A DNA stretch of 45,065 bases from the IMG/VR virus record IMGVR_UViG_3300025047_000026, positions 1-45,065 of that record. One strand, written 5' to 3'. Both the position numbers and the translations under genes were made by a program. Below, piece after piece: positions 1 through 8,395 of the stretch. The stretch's first letter is position 1; each line of letters begins with the position of its first letter. The notes under the pieces were generated by a model. The model was given only the letters and a program-made list of their open reading frames with translations. It searched no databases and was not told the origin of the DNA. The DNA comes from a virus.

Positions 1-1794
1 ATGGCTGATCCTGCCCTCAAGCAAGACAATACGCTGTTCGACGTGCAGAGATCGGCCACGGGCCGGTTCTGGACGCTTGCGTCTGTGGATGAGGCCCTGG
101 TGCGCCGCCTTCAGCCCAGCGTGGGTGGATCGGACTTGCTGGCCCGCTTGCTGGCCACGCGCGATGTCGCCCCGGAAGAGGCCCCTGCCTATCTGTCTCC
201 CACCCTGCGGGAGACATTCCCGGACCCTTCCAGCTTTTCCGACATGGACAAGGCGGCGAAAATTGTCCTCGACGCCATCCTTGAGAAGAAGCGCGTCACG
301 GTCTTTGCAGATTACGATGTCGATGGCGGCACGAGCTCCGCCATCCTTGCGCGATACTTCCGCGCATGGGGCGAAGATCTCGGCCTCTACGTGCCTGACC
401 GGCTGGAGGAGGGCTATGGCCCGTCGCCCGCAGCGTTCCGGCACTTGAAGGATAAGGGCGCCGAACTCGTCATCACGGTGGATTGTGGCGCGGCGGCAGT
501 CAGCGCGCTGGAAGAGGCCGAAACGATTGGTCTGCCCATTGTCGTGATCGATCACCATTTGATGGCCGGGCACCATCCGCCCGCAGCGGCGCTCGTCAAC
601 CCAAACCGGCCGGACTGTAATTCCGGGTGCGGACATCTTGCTGCGGCAGGCGTCGTGTTTGTGTTTGCGGCGGCGCTGAACCGTCTGGCACGGGAGCGCG
701 GCATCGCGCCTCCAGATGGCCTGCCGGACATCATGTCCTTTCTGGACCTCGCCGCGCTCGGAACCTTGTGCGACATGTCTCCCTTGCGCGGCGTGAACCG
801 CGCCTTTGTCAGGCAGGGACTCAGCATTCTGTCGCGCGGCCAGAATGAAGGCCTGCGCGCACTGGCGGAAGTCTCCGGTATCAGCAAGGTGGATAGCGTC
901 TATCATGCGACGTTCATGCTTGGCCCCCGCCTAAATGCGGGCGGGCGGGTCGGCGATCCATGGATTGCGGCGAAACTTCTGGCTACGGATGATCGCGCCG
1001 AAGCGATTGCCCTCGCAGAGCGCCTGCATGCGCTCAATGATGAGCGCAAGGCCGTCGAGGCGGCGATCCTTGATCAGGCCACCGCACAGGCCGAACAGGC
1101 CCTGCAGCGTAACCCGGATCGCGGTATCCTGGTCGCGGGTGGCGAAGGCTGGCATCCCGGCGTAATCGGCATCGTGGCCGGACGCCTGAAGGAACGGTTC
1201 CATCTGCCCTGCATCGTCATTGGCTGGGGGCAGGGGCTGGGCCCCGTCGCCAAGGGGTCCGGCCGGTCCGTGACCGGGGTGAATATTGGGGACGCGATTT
1301 CCGCCGCCGCGCGCGAAGGAATCATTCTCTCTGGCGGGGGCCATGCAATGGCGGGCGGACTGAGTCTCGAACCCGAACAGATCCCCGCCTTTGATGAGTG
1401 GATGGTGAGCCATATGGCGCAATTCACAGCGGAACGGGCTGCGGCATTGGAGCTGCCGGTGGATGCGGTTCTGTCGCCGGGTGCGGCGTCTCCGGCGCTG
1501 GTGGACCAGATCGCCGGTATCGGGCCGTTTGGGGTTGGCTCTCCCGAGCCTGTCTTTGCGCTGCAATCCGTGCACGTCACCGGCGTTCGGCAGGTGGGCG
1601 CAAACCATTTGAAGTTCACTGCCGAGGATTCCAGCGGCCGTCTGGATTGCATCGCCTGGCGCAGCGCCGACCAGCCTCTGGGCGAGGTGATCCGTCCCAA
1701 TGCGCGGCTGCATGTGATTGGAAAATTGAAAGCGGATGAGTGGAATGGCCGGCGCCGGGTGCAACTGGATGTAAGTGATGCAGCTGAAGCATGA
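1..1794 (+). CDS. recJ: single-stranded-DNA-specific exonuclease RecJ
   Basis: RecJ degrades single-stranded DNA 5' to 3' in RecF-pathway recombination and repair. The 597-residue length is normal for alphaproteobacteria. Visible motifs are the DHH-family metal site DYDVDG (residues 104-109), DCG (161-163), IDHH (183-186), and the DHHA1 motif GGGHAMAGG (445-453), followed by a C-terminal OB-like region. The ATG is the first base of the window, so upstream signals cannot be judged. This is a host gene next to the tRNA used for prophage integration. Large reverse-strand open frames inside it are shadows. Confidence 0.97.
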   Translation: MADPALKQDNTLFDVQRSATGRFWTLASVDEALVRRLQPSVGGSDLLARLLATRDVAPEEAPAYLSPTLRETFPDPSSFSDMDKAAKIVLDAILEKKRVTVFADYDVDGGTSSAILARYFRAWGEDLGLYVPDRLEEGYGPSPAAFRHLKDKGAELVITVDCGAAAVSALEEAETIGLPIVVIDHHLMAGHHPPAAALVNPNRPDCNSGCGHLAAAGVVFVFAAALNRLARERGIAPPDGLPDIMSFLDLAALGTLCDMSPLRGVNRAFVRQGLSILSRGQNEGLRALAEVSGISKVDSVYHATFMLGPRLNAGGRVGDPWIAAKLLATDDRAEAIALAERLHALNDERKAVEAAILDQATAQAEQALQRNPDRGILVAGGEGWHPGVIGIVAGRLKERFHLPCIVIGWGQGLGPVAKGSGRSVTGVNIGDAISAAAREGIILSGGGHAMAGGLSLEPEQIPAFDEWMVSHMAQFTAERAAALELPVDAVLSPGAASPALVDQIAGIGPFGVGSPEPVFALQSVHVTGVRQVGANHLKFTAEDSSGRLDCIAWRSADQPLGEVIRPNARLHVIGKLKADEWNGRRRVQLDVSDAAEA

Positions 1795-1872
1795 TTTATC
1801 TGCAGAAACCCCGTTTAAACCGCTTTACGAGTCCAAGATGAGCAGCTATATCGCCTGTCTTCGAGCCGGTGC

Positions 1873-1947
1873 GGTCCCTTCGTCTATCGGTTAGGACGCC
1901 AGGTTTTCAACCTGGAAAGAGGGGTTCGATTCCCCTAGGGACTGCCA
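1873..1947 (+). tRNA. tRNA-Glu (anticodon TTC)
   Basis: A cloverleaf can be folded by eye. The acceptor stem GGTCCCT (1873-1879) pairs with AGGGACT (1937-1943), with a G-T wobble at the end. The anticodon stem CCAGG/CCTGG encloses loop TTTTCAA, with TTC at 1906-1908. The T arm is GGGGTTCGATTCCCC. Discriminator G1944 and an encoded CCA (1945-1947) follow. The phage integrase gene ends 3 bases downstream on the opposite strand, the usual layout of a prophage integrated at a tRNA 3' end that keeps the tRNA intact. Confidence 0.97.
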
Positions 1948-1950
1948 TCG
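1900..1950. other. putative left prophage attachment site (attL) in the tRNA-Glu 3' end
   Basis: This is inferred from context. A tyrosine integrase gene abuts the 3' end of an intact tRNA gene and everything beyond it is phage-like. Such integrases usually recombine within the anticodon-to-CCA half of the tRNA. The core cannot be delimited because the matching attR copy is not in the window; no second copy of the tRNA 3' half was seen up to base 45065. Confidence 0.5.
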
Positions 1951-3033
1951 CTATTCTCCTTCTGTAGTATCTGTTGCAGGACCGGGAGCGCCCATTGTCC
2001 CAGTTCTGGAATGGGACTGCACGGATGGGACGCTTTGTTCCCCGAATGCCCTCTCGGCAAGCCGCTCCTGGTTGGCGGCTTCGGTGTAGCGTTCGATCTC
2101 TTCCAGCGTCTTGTGACCTGTCACCGCGCGAATCTCGTGCACAGACCTGCCTGCCTCTGCCATGTGCGTTGCGCGGGCCTTCCTGAGCCCGTGAGCGCGG
2201 CATTCCTTCGAGAGCCCGGCCTTGTCACACCAGAGAGCAAACTGGTTGCCGAAACTGTCGCCATTCTTGAAGCCAAGGAAGGTCATGCCCCTGCCCGGCG
2301 TGACACGCAGGGCCTCGGCCAGCTCTTGAATGATGGGCAGAACCAGCTCCACGCCTGTCTTTTCCTGCCGGATGCGTATCTTTGGGCCGCGGACGTGCTG
2401 AGGGCCCATACGGGCGACGTCGCCGCGGCGCTGGGCTGTGCAGTACAAAAGCTCCATTGCAAGCCTTTGACGCGTCCCCAGCGGCCAGTGGTCGCGGTAT
2501 TGCTTGATCTCTTCATGGGTCCAGCACTGGAAGCCGTCGCCCTCTCTGAGCCGCCCTATGCCTTTGGCCGGGTTGCTATCCGCCAGCTTGCGGCCCATTG
2601 CCCAGCCATAGAGCGCTGAAATCACCTTGACTCGGTTGTTTGCCGCCGCGGGTGTGGCGCTGCGCTTGTCGCGTCCGGCCCGGACCGCCTCTGCGGACAT
2701 GAGGGCGGGCTTTGACCCATGCTCGGCCTGCAGGTCCAGGAGGACGCCGCGGCGCGCTGCCTGCGTCCGGATCGCCAGCGTATTGAACTCAGGCGACGCA
2801 AGGTATTGCTCGATCAGGTGGCCAAGCGTGCCCTCCTGAAGGCCCGTGCGTTTCGGCTTGGCCTTCAGTGCGCCGGACAGCGCCCGGTTGTATCTATCGA
2901 AAAACTCGGCCGATCCGATCTCTACGCCGCGGGGATTAAGACGAATCTTCTGCCCTCCGCGGCGGAAGTACCAGCGGGTATTGCCGCGGGCATCGGTGTC
3001 CGAGCAGGTGTACTCCAAGTGGATGTCTGCCAT
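1951..3033 (-). CDS. int: phage tyrosine recombinase (integrase)
   Basis: This is a site-specific recombinase for integration and excision at the tRNA. The 360-residue protein has the catalytic set of the family: R202 (in TAQRRGD), K225, H281 and R284 (HGLRKAR), H307 (GHKT) and nucleophile Y316 (ERYTEAA). The start at 3033 is chosen because GAGGGA lies 5 bases upstream. A start at 3045 overlapping the previous stop as ATGA, or one at 3063, is also possible. It is the last gene of the leftward operon and follows the AlpA-like gene, as int follows xis in many phages. Confidence 0.95.
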   Translation of the reverse strand: MADIHLEYTCSDTDARGNTRWYFRRGGQKIRLNPRGVEIGSAEFFDRYNRALSGALKAKPKRTGLQEGTLGHLIEQYLASPEFNTLAIRTQAARRGVLLDLQAEHGSKPALMSAEAVRAGRDKRSATPAAANNRVKVISALYGWAMGRKLADSNPAKGIGRLREGDGFQCWTHEEIKQYRDHWPLGTRQRLAMELLYCTAQRRGDVARMGPQHVRGPKIRIRQEKTGVELVLPIIQELAEALRVTPGRGMTFLGFKNGDSFGNQFALWCDKAGLSKECRAHGLRKARATHMAEAGRSVHEIRAVTGHKTLEEIERYTEAANQERLAERAFGEQSVPSVQSHSRTGTMGAPGPATDTTEGE

Positions 3034-3041
3034 GCTGTCCC

Positions 3042-3272
3042 TCATGCCGCGGCTCCATCCCACGCATCATTTACGCGGTCTCCGCGGTAGGGCAAGCCAT
3101 CGGCATAGTCGTCCAGGTCCCTCACATCCCAAAGGACAAGCCCGTCCTCTTCCCGCGGCGGGGCAATACGCCCCTCGCCGACAAGCTGGCGAAACTTGGT
3201 TTCACCCATGCCGACATAGTAGGCGGCATCAGAGGCTTTCAGGAGCCGTGGGATGAGTGGGCGGGACTTCAT
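3042..3272 (-). CDS. AlpA/excisionase-like small DNA-binding protein
   Basis: This 76-residue protein has the pattern of AlpA/MerR-type winged helices that act as excisionases or int regulators. It has LLKASDAAYYVGMGETKF as the helix-turn-helix, a wing around EDGLVLWDV, and the helix RDLDDYADGL. The start at 3272 overlaps the stop of the upstream gene as ATGA; a longer start at 3326 would overlap more. It sits directly upstream of int, which supports a role as recombination directionality factor. The function is inferred from fold and position. Confidence 0.75.
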   Translation of the reverse strand: MKSRPLIPRLLKASDAAYYVGMGETKFRQLVGEGRIAPPREEDGLVLWDVRDLDDYADGLPYRGDRVNDAWDGAAA

Positions 3273-3736
3273 CAGTGCCTCGTCTCGTCCATATACTGGA
3301 TGAATTGACCGGGCGTCTGGCGGCACCGATCGATCAGGTGCAGCACATCTTCACTATCGGAAAACCACTCGCCAGTCTGCCGCCAAGGGTGCAGGATGCG
3401 ATGGATGGCCGCCTCTGTGGATTGATCGCCGTCGATGATGAGCAGCAGCTGAAGGCGTTCGGCGCATGAAGTTCTGATGCTGACCATCCGGTTGCGGAGG
3501 TCGTGCGAATATCCAATCTTGATATTGCCCGTGGTCAATCCTTTCAGGAAATAGACGCATTGGCGCTTCTGGCCGACAGGAGGAACGCCGAAAGCATCCA
3601 TCTGGTCGTGCAGGTCGTCCGGCATATAGCCGTCCCTCACCTTCACGCTGACAGCGCCGTTCGGCAGGATTTGCACGTCCTCGATGCGCAGGCCGAACTC
3701 GTCACAAACTCGAATAATCTCTTGCGGCCTGCTCAC
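3272..3736 (-). CDS. GIY-YIG nuclease-like protein (MUG113/T5orf172 type)
   Basis: This is a 154-residue protein. The C-terminal half (from about residue 60) matches the MUG113/T5orf172 branch of the GIY-YIG superfamily: VYFLKGLTTGNIKIGYS at the start, then R in LRNRM, the E of TEAAIH, and GEWF. The N-terminal part, with RIEDVQILPNGAVSVKV, resembles a small beta domain seen in phage proteins. It may be a nuclease or a DNA-binding relic, and activity is not certain. Both ends overlap neighbours by 1-4 bases, so it belongs to the early leftward operon. Confidence 0.7.
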   Translation of the reverse strand: MSRPQEIIRVCDEFGLRIEDVQILPNGAVSVKVRDGYMPDDLHDQMDAFGVPPVGQKRQCVYFLKGLTTGNIKIGYSHDLRNRMVSIRTSCAERLQLLLIIDGDQSTEAAIHRILHPWRQTGEWFSDSEDVLHLIDRCRQTPGQFIQYMDETRH

Positions 3737-4134
3737 TTCCCGTCCTCCGTGGATAGAGCGCGGAGAAGGGCGAGGACGGCGTACTTCGGCATCGTTCGGT
3801 GGTTTTCGTCGCCGCTAATGAGCCACAAGTCCACGCCCTTATCGAACACCTCCACAAACTGTTCGCGGGTCTCTGTCTTCCGCTCACACAGGGCTATGGC
3901 TGCGTCGAGGGATTTGGTATAAGGATGAGGCGCAAGCTTAAACACAGGGTTGGCCGCCTCTACTCTGGGTGCCCTATTGCGCACCACGGCTTGTTGCTGC
4001 TCCCACGGGATCGGCTCGTAGTGCGACAGGTATTCACCCGCTGGCAGCTGGTTCAAAGATCGCATGATCTCAGCATCCAACTCCCTTGACCCGCCTTCTT
4101 TCTCTAATCTCTCTATGAGGGCACTATAGGTCAT
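3733..4134 (-). CDS. phage ABA-sandwich-like hypothetical protein
   Basis: This 133-residue protein begins LIERLEKEGGSRELDAEI and ends KYAVLALLRALSTED. The first motif and the later YTKSLDAAIAL segment are the signature of a widespread small phage family known as phage ABA sandwich proteins, whose role is unknown. It overlaps the next gene by 4 bases (ATGA) and is translationally coupled in the leftward operon. Assignment is by remembered family pattern only. Confidence 0.6.
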   Translation of the reverse strand: MTYSALIERLEKEGGSRELDAEIMRSLNQLPAGEYLSHYEPIPWEQQQAVVRNRAPRVEAANPVFKLAPHPYTKSLDAAIALCERKTETREQFVEVFDKGVDLWLISGDENHRTMPKYAVLALLRALSTEDGK

Positions 4135-4643
4135 GAGACTGGGCCTCCGGGGGTGGGCTTTAGGGCCGCCTGAATGTCTTCGGCGAACCGATAAAACTCG
4201 TCGCGATACCTCTTTGGACAGTCATCCCACGCGCCCTGATCCAGGTTGTGCGTGACGTTCGCTGCGAATATGAGGGCGGTGGCAATCTGCTTCTGCACCT
4301 TTCGGGGTACGGAACAGGCTGCGTCCCATGCGGCGCTCTTTGGGGCGTATTCCTCCCTCAGCTCCCCCACCTCTGCCTGTAGGGCGCGGATGGTGGCCTC
4401 ATACTTTGCGGCCTCGGCATACCAGCCCTCATTCACCAGGTTCTCTCGCTGGGAGCGCAGAGCCTCCCACCACAGATTCCACGCGAGGACGTCGCCAAGC
4501 CATTGATCAAGCCGGTACGCCTTGGCGATTGCGTCACGCTGCACGGTCCGGTGCTGGCTGTCGTGTTTGCCGACCAGCATGACGTGTTTCGGAATACCGT
4601 CCTGAAAAACGAAGTTGAATGTGTCTTCCACCCTATCCGTCAT
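4131..4643 (-). CDS. hypothetical phage protein
   Basis: This is a 170-residue protein that I do not recognise. It has a central heptad-like segment (ENLVNEGWYAEAAKYEATIR, then ALQAEVGELREEYA), suggesting a short coiled coil, and no membrane segment or signal peptide. It overlaps both neighbours by a few bases. Codon use and tight packing in the leftward early operon support a real gene. Confidence 0.6.
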   Translation of the reverse strand: MTDRVEDTFNFVFQDGIPKHVMLVGKHDSQHRTVQRDAIAKAYRLDQWLGDVLAWNLWWEALRSQRENLVNEGWYAEAAKYEATIRALQAEVGELREEYAPKSAAWDAACSVPRKVQKQIATALIFAANVTHNLDQGAWDDCPKRYRDEFYRFAEDIQAALKPTPGGPVS

Positions 4644-5157
4644 GGCTTTGCTCCTTGAGGGCTATGCGGGCAAAATCCCCAACGGCTTGCGCCGCAAGAA
4701 TCTGACTGCACTGTTCATCTGTGATTTCTGTCAGTTTGAAATCGTTGAGCGAACAGCCTTCACGCGCGATGCGCTGCCAGAGATATTCTTGGGACGGTAT
4801 TGATGCCGCCCGCTGAATAGTCATGAGACCAAATTCGGCGGCGTGATCGTCGCCATAATCCCATTTGTGCTCTGCAATTTCCTCCGGGCTTGACCACAAC
4901 TCCTCGGGGGCATCCCCATCCCAGAACATGTCAGGCTTGCACCGATAAGTAAGCTCGGCATTCTCAAGCCGAAGCCGCTCATTCTCCGCCACCAAAGCCT
5001 CCCGCTCTGCCTTTATGGCGCGGAAGGCGATAGTGACCTCGCGCGAATATCTCTGGTAGGCGGCGGTCGCCTCTGACGATGGCCCGGTATCGCAAGCCTG
5101 TTGCCATGCTGCCTTCAGATCGCTCAGCCTCTCCCAGTCTACTTTATCAACGCTCAT
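4633..5157 (-). CDS. hypothetical phage protein with coiled-coil segment
   Basis: This is a 174-residue protein with a predicted coiled coil near residues 45-75 (FRAIKAEREALVAENERLRL). The start at 5157 gives the ATGA overlap with the preceding stop; a longer frame to 5196 would run well into that gene. No family is recognised. The C-terminal half contains acidic and aromatic residues (KWDYGDDHAAEFGL) but no catalytic pattern that I can name. Confidence 0.6.
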   Translation of the reverse strand: MSVDKVDWERLSDLKAAWQQACDTGPSSEATAAYQRYSREVTIAFRAIKAEREALVAENERLRLENAELTYRCKPDMFWDGDAPEELWSSPEEIAEHKWDYGDDHAAEFGLMTIQRAASIPSQEYLWQRIAREGCSLNDFKLTEITDEQCSQILAAQAVGDFARIALKEQSHDG

Positions 5158-5471
5158 TGGTCGGGTCCTTTGTTGGCGAGTTCGAGCTGTTTCCACATAA
5201 ATCCGTCCCAGCGGTATTCCTTGCGCTGAGACTTCATCGCATCAACCACGATGGTCTCGTAGCTAGTCAGAGACGTGATTTGCTCCCATGTTTGATCGAT
5301 GGCTTTGATCGGACAGTCCGCGTGCGCACCTAAACTGCTGAGCATTCCGCGTCGGGCGCGCTCAACACCCGGAAGCCGGACATAGAAGTTTCCATTCAGG
5401 TCGATCCGGATCTGTGTCGCATCACACAGCGAGCGCATCGCCAAGAATTTTTGTTGCGTTGTAAGGCTCAT
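5154..5471 (-). CDS. hypothetical phage protein
   Basis: This 105-residue soluble protein is placed directly downstream of the exonuclease gene and coupled to it by a 4-base overlap. It is unrecognised. The strand-like segment QIRIDLNGNFYVRLPGVE is followed by helical segments. Position next to the exonuclease/ERF pair allows an accessory recombination role, but nothing in the sequence demands it. Confidence 0.55.
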   Translation of the reverse strand: MSLTTQQKFLAMRSLCDATQIRIDLNGNFYVRLPGVERARRGMLSSLGAHADCPIKAIDQTWEQITSLTSYETIVVDAMKSQRKEYRWDGFMWKQLELANKGPDQ

Positions 5472-6121
5472 CCCACTTCATCCTTCGTGTTAAGGGTTAC
5501 GCCGCCAAGCGCGTGAATGTCGGCCAAGCGTTCGCTGACGACAGCCAGGAACTCGGTGAAGCGTTCCTCGGCTTCCTTGATCTCGTCAGCCTTGCGTTCG
5601 ATGCGGATGACCTTGGTTTGCAGGTGCGGATCGAACCGCCCGTCATAGCTCATCCAGTCATTGTATTCCCGGCCCGTGCAGGCCATTTGCCAGATGCACT
5701 GCCAGCGGTAGTCCTCGTTGAGGGGGGCGCCGAGCAGGCTTTCAAGATGGGTCTTCGGCGTGGGGCATTTGATTTCCAGAAGCCCGTCCTTGCCCACGAG
5801 CCTGTCAGGCGAAGCGCCGGCCCATTCGATGGTGGGGTGCCGGATGAACGGGGACTGTGCCAGCGTTGCGCCGGTCATCATGGCATAGGCCAGCGCGGCC
5901 TCAGCTTCGGTGTCGATCCCGTGTTGCATGGCCGGGCTGGTATAGTGGTCCGCTGCCTGATTGGTCAGCCGCTCCTGCACGAGTTCGTAGACGTAATCGT
6001 GATAGGTCGAGTAGGGCTCGTCATTCTTCTTGCGGCGGACAATGGCGCCTGCACGGGACGCTGTGGCGTGTCCGATCCGGGCCTGTATCCATGTGGCGGT
6101 GCCTTGCGGATTATCCTGCAT
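5468..6121 (-). CDS. YqaJ/lambda-exonuclease-like viral recombinase
   Basis: This 217-residue nuclease of the PD-(D/E)XK fold is expected to resect double-stranded DNA ends 5' to 3'. Family marks are WIQARIGHATAS near the N-terminus (11-22), GIDTEAEA (68-75), D106 in GASPDRLVG, and E116-I-K118 in LLEIKCPTPKTH. The last two are the catalytic D and ExK. The gene overlaps the upstream ERF gene by 11 bases, so the two form a Red-like exonuclease/annealing pair. Confidence 0.88.
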   Translation of the reverse strand: MQDNPQGTATWIQARIGHATASRAGAIVRRKKNDEPYSTYHDYVYELVQERLTNQAADHYTSPAMQHGIDTEAEAALAYAMMTGATLAQSPFIRHPTIEWAGASPDRLVGKDGLLEIKCPTPKTHLESLLGAPLNEDYRWQCIWQMACTGREYNDWMSYDGRFDPHLQTKVIRIERKADEIKEAEERFTEFLAVVSERLADIHALGGVTLNTKDEVG

Positions 6122-6884
6122 TGGACTGCTCCGCCTTCTGCTTGATCCAGTGCGTCAGCTGGCGCTCGATCAGGTCAAAGCTCTCGAAGGGGAGGTTGGC
6201 CATTTCAGTCGCCTGAAAGCCCTTCTTTCCGGCCCATGCGAGCAACACGCTCTCGTCCGTGCCAAGCTCTTTCAGGAGCGACGTGATACGGGCCACCTGC
6301 TGTTCCGTCAGAACAGACCCGGACAACTCCTTGATGCCATCCCGATCTTCCCCGCCCAGCTGAATGCCGAGCACGTTGCAGAGCGTGTAGCGCTTGCCGT
6401 ATGAGACGGTAACGCCATGCTGCTGCAGGATGTTCGTGCCCTTCGCATCGGTCATGACCGGAAGGGGGAGCGTGTCGCGCTCTGAATGCCCCTCACGGTG
6501 CGTGCAGATGCATGTGACGTGGATGTTCCCGTCAATGGTCTCAGTCGTCCAGCGGACGGAGAAACCGTACTCAGACAGCAGGGGACGCACAGCTGCCTGA
6601 ATATCTTCCAGTTTGGCATAGCTGGATTTCAGGTGCAGGTTCTGGCCTGTCTTCTCGACGGCTGGCAGCTTGGGTTGCATTGCAGCCATTGCCCGCGAAT
6701 ATTCCTGCTCTGCCTTGTAGCGGTCGCTGTCACGCTCCATTGCGATGATCTTCTCAAGACGGTTCACGTCAATGGTCGGATCAAGCGCGACACGCTGAGC
6801 GAAGGTCAGCCCCTCCATGTCGTATTGAACAGCGGGCGTTTTGCCCTCTTCCTGCTCGACAATATCGTATTGGGTATCAGCCAT
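6111..6884 (-). CDS. ERF-family single-strand annealing protein
   Basis: This 257-residue protein is of the ERF superfamily of phage annealing proteins. The core is visible at about residues 60-170: SSYAKLEDIQAAVRPLLSEY, followed by GFSVRW, HREGHSE and the terminal GVTVSYGKRYTLCNVLGI. ERF proteins anneal complementary single strands for homologous recombination and phage DNA circularisation. The neighbour downstream is the YqaJ-like exonuclease, and overlapping frames suggest coupled expression. Confidence 0.9.
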   Translation of the reverse strand: MADTQYDIVEQEEGKTPAVQYDMEGLTFAQRVALDPTIDVNRLEKIIAMERDSDRYKAEQEYSRAMAAMQPKLPAVEKTGQNLHLKSSYAKLEDIQAAVRPLLSEYGFSVRWTTETIDGNIHVTCICTHREGHSERDTLPLPVMTDAKGTNILQQHGVTVSYGKRYTLCNVLGIQLGGEDRDGIKELSGSVLTEQQVARITSLLKELGTDESVLLAWAGKKGFQATEMANLPFESFDLIERQLTHWIKQKAEQSNAG

Positions 6885-7095
6885 CGTTCAGTCCTTTCAC
6901 TTTCTCCCGGACACGGGCAGACAGGTCAGGAAAATGAATCCTGGAGGCCGCCTTGCACATGTCGTTGCTTGCGATTGCTTCTTCCCGAGAGCCTGTCTCG
7001 GAAGCCCTGAACCGTTCCCGTGCAGCGCAATAGTCAGGGTCGCTGTGGCACAGGGCTTTCAGGTGTTCGTATTCGGAGAAGGAGACGGCCATCAT
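6877..7095 (-). CDS. hypothetical small phage protein
   Basis: This is a 72-residue, charged, mainly helical protein that I do not recognise. AAGGAG lies just upstream of two consecutive ATG codons (7095 and 7092), and the second has the better spacing. It overlaps the ERF gene by 8 bases and the preceding stop by 4, so it is part of the recombination operon. Confidence 0.6.
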   Translation of the reverse strand: MMAVSFSEYEHLKALCHSDPDYCAARERFRASETGSREEAIASNDMCKAASRIHFPDLSARVREKVKGLNDG

Positions 7096-7496
7096 CCTTC
7101 TCCTTTCAGGGTAGCGAGGGCGGCGCGGGCGCGTTTGCCTCGGTCTGACAGAGCCGGGATTTCAGGAGCCCACGCTACGTCAGAAACGCTAGGACCGTCC
7201 GCGTAAGTCTCTTGGCTCGCGTACCACCCCAGCGCCTCCACAGCATCAAGTAGTGCGGGGAGGGCGTTGATGGCTGCGACTATCAGGGCGGCGTCCATGC
7301 CGTGATTTTCGTGGCGCAGCAGAGCGACGTGCTGAAACTCGATTTCGTGGTGCTTCCGCTGGCGGACAATCGCAAGGCCATCGCGCTGTCCCTCGGTGAG
7401 GCTCACGCCCGGCAGCCGCTCCCAAGGCCCCCGCGTCGCCTTTGCGCGCAATTCCCTCAGTCTTTCCACGAGGTCTGTCTTCTCTGGGTTAGTCAT
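7092..7496 (-). CDS. Ea22/ead-like small phage protein
   Basis: The segments LVERLRELRAKATRGPWE and DAALIVAAINALPALLDAVE are a recurring pattern in small early proteins of phages and prophages, often labelled Ea22- or ead-like; no biochemical role is established. The 134-residue start at 7496 overlaps the upstream stop by 8 bases. A start at 7628 would add 44 residues that are read out of frame through the neighbouring gene and look non-coding. Confidence 0.6.
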   Translation of the reverse strand: MTNPEKTDLVERLRELRAKATRGPWERLPGVSLTEGQRDGLAIVRQRKHHEIEFQHVALLRHENHGMDAALIVAAINALPALLDAVEALGWYASQETYADGPSVSDVAWAPEIPALSDRGKRARAALATLKGEG

Positions 7497-7827
7497 TGGG
7501 GGCGTCCTTGCGATCAATGCGCTCGATCTCGGCAACGATGAGCGCTGCAGCTCGCACCAGATCGCGGCGTGGGTTTTTCGGCTTGAACCATCTTGAGTCC
7601 CACGGCCACAGGCGGCGGATGCAGACAATAGTCTTGAGGCCGGCCGAGACAGGGTCTTCGGCTACCGCTTCATAAAGGGCGGGCGATAGTGTTGCGAGGT
7701 GGGCATAAGCGGCGGCGGCGTTCGCCATTTGGCCCCTGCCGTGTGCATCATCATGCTCAGGTGTCCAGCCTTCCGCCGACTTCTGGCGCTCACGCTCTAC
7801 GATAATGTCATTGATTGCTTTGCTCAT
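7489..7827 (-). CDS. conserved phage hypothetical protein
   Basis: This is a 112-residue protein of a type common in tailed-phage early regions. Its marks are the opening IVERERQKSAEGWTPEHDD, an AAAAYAHLA segment, WPWDSRWFKPKNPRRDLVRA, and AALIVAEIERIDR at the end. The function is unknown. The regular motif set makes a real gene very likely. Overlaps on both sides place it in the leftward operon. Confidence 0.72.
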   Translation of the reverse strand: MSKAINDIIVERERQKSAEGWTPEHDDAHGRGQMANAAAAYAHLATLSPALYEAVAEDPVSAGLKTIVCIRRLWPWDSRWFKPKNPRRDLVRAAALIVAEIERIDRKDAPND

Positions 7828-8126
7828 GCCGCTTTCCTTTCCAGATCTATGCTGATGTGTTCTGCGGTGACCGGCCCTTCATAGGCCCTGAACAGCCCTT
7901 CCATGATCGTCCGTGCGAGTTGCATTTCCGGTTCAAGGGCGGATCGGTAATTGTCGCCTGCCTCGGCATATTCGCGTTCCAGGTCCTGCCAGTAAGGCCG
8001 GTAGCTCTCGAAGGCCTGCTTGACGCCCTCAAGGCGCTCAGCGGCAAAGGCGCCCTCTATGGCCCGTGTCTGGAGTTTGCATCGCATGGGGTGGCGGGAT
8101 ATGTGGTGGGAGAGGGGGAAGGTCAT
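7824..8126 (-). CDS. hypothetical small phage protein
   Basis: This is a 100-residue, helix-rich protein (KQAFESYRPYWQDLEREYAE) without a recognisable domain. It has 4-base overlaps with both neighbours, the same ATGA coupling used through this operon. No membrane segment is present. Confidence 0.55.
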   Translation of the reverse strand: MTFPLSHHISRHPMRCKLQTRAIEGAFAAERLEGVKQAFESYRPYWQDLEREYAEAGDNYRSALEPEMQLARTIMEGLFRAYEGPVTAEHISIDLERKAA

Positions 8127-8395
8127 TGGTCTTCCTCCGCCAAGATGAAGTGCCCCTTTTCAACGAGGTACTTTTCGACCTCGCGCGCCAGCTTGTTGCG
8201 AGCCTTCATGATCTGGCCATCAGGGATCAGGCTGCGCATGGCGCACCGCAGCAGCGCGTCTGCGTCTTTCTGCCAATGCTCGACCACCTCTGGGTCAACA
8301 TCGGTCGGGCCAAAGTCCTCGATCTGATCCTTGATGGGATCAGCGGCCCAGCCAAACCCAATTCCGAACTCAAAAACTCCAGTGGTATTGCTCAT
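8123..8395 (-). CDS. hypothetical small phage protein
   Basis: This is a 90-residue, acidic, soluble protein with no family recognised. The C-terminal KLAREVEKYLVEKGHFIL is probably helical. It is coupled by 4-base overlaps to both neighbours. Confidence 0.55.
   Translation of the reverse strand: MSNTTGVFEFGIGFGWAADPIKDQIEDFGPTDVDPEVVEHWQKDADALLRCAMRSLIPDGQIMKARNKLAREVEKYLVEKGHFILAEEDQ

Noticed and set aside
931-1764. Long reverse-strand open frame inside recJ
   Set aside because: It is a shadow of a high-G+C gene: the translation is Arg/His/Pro-rich and resembles no family, while the plus strand encodes a complete RecJ.
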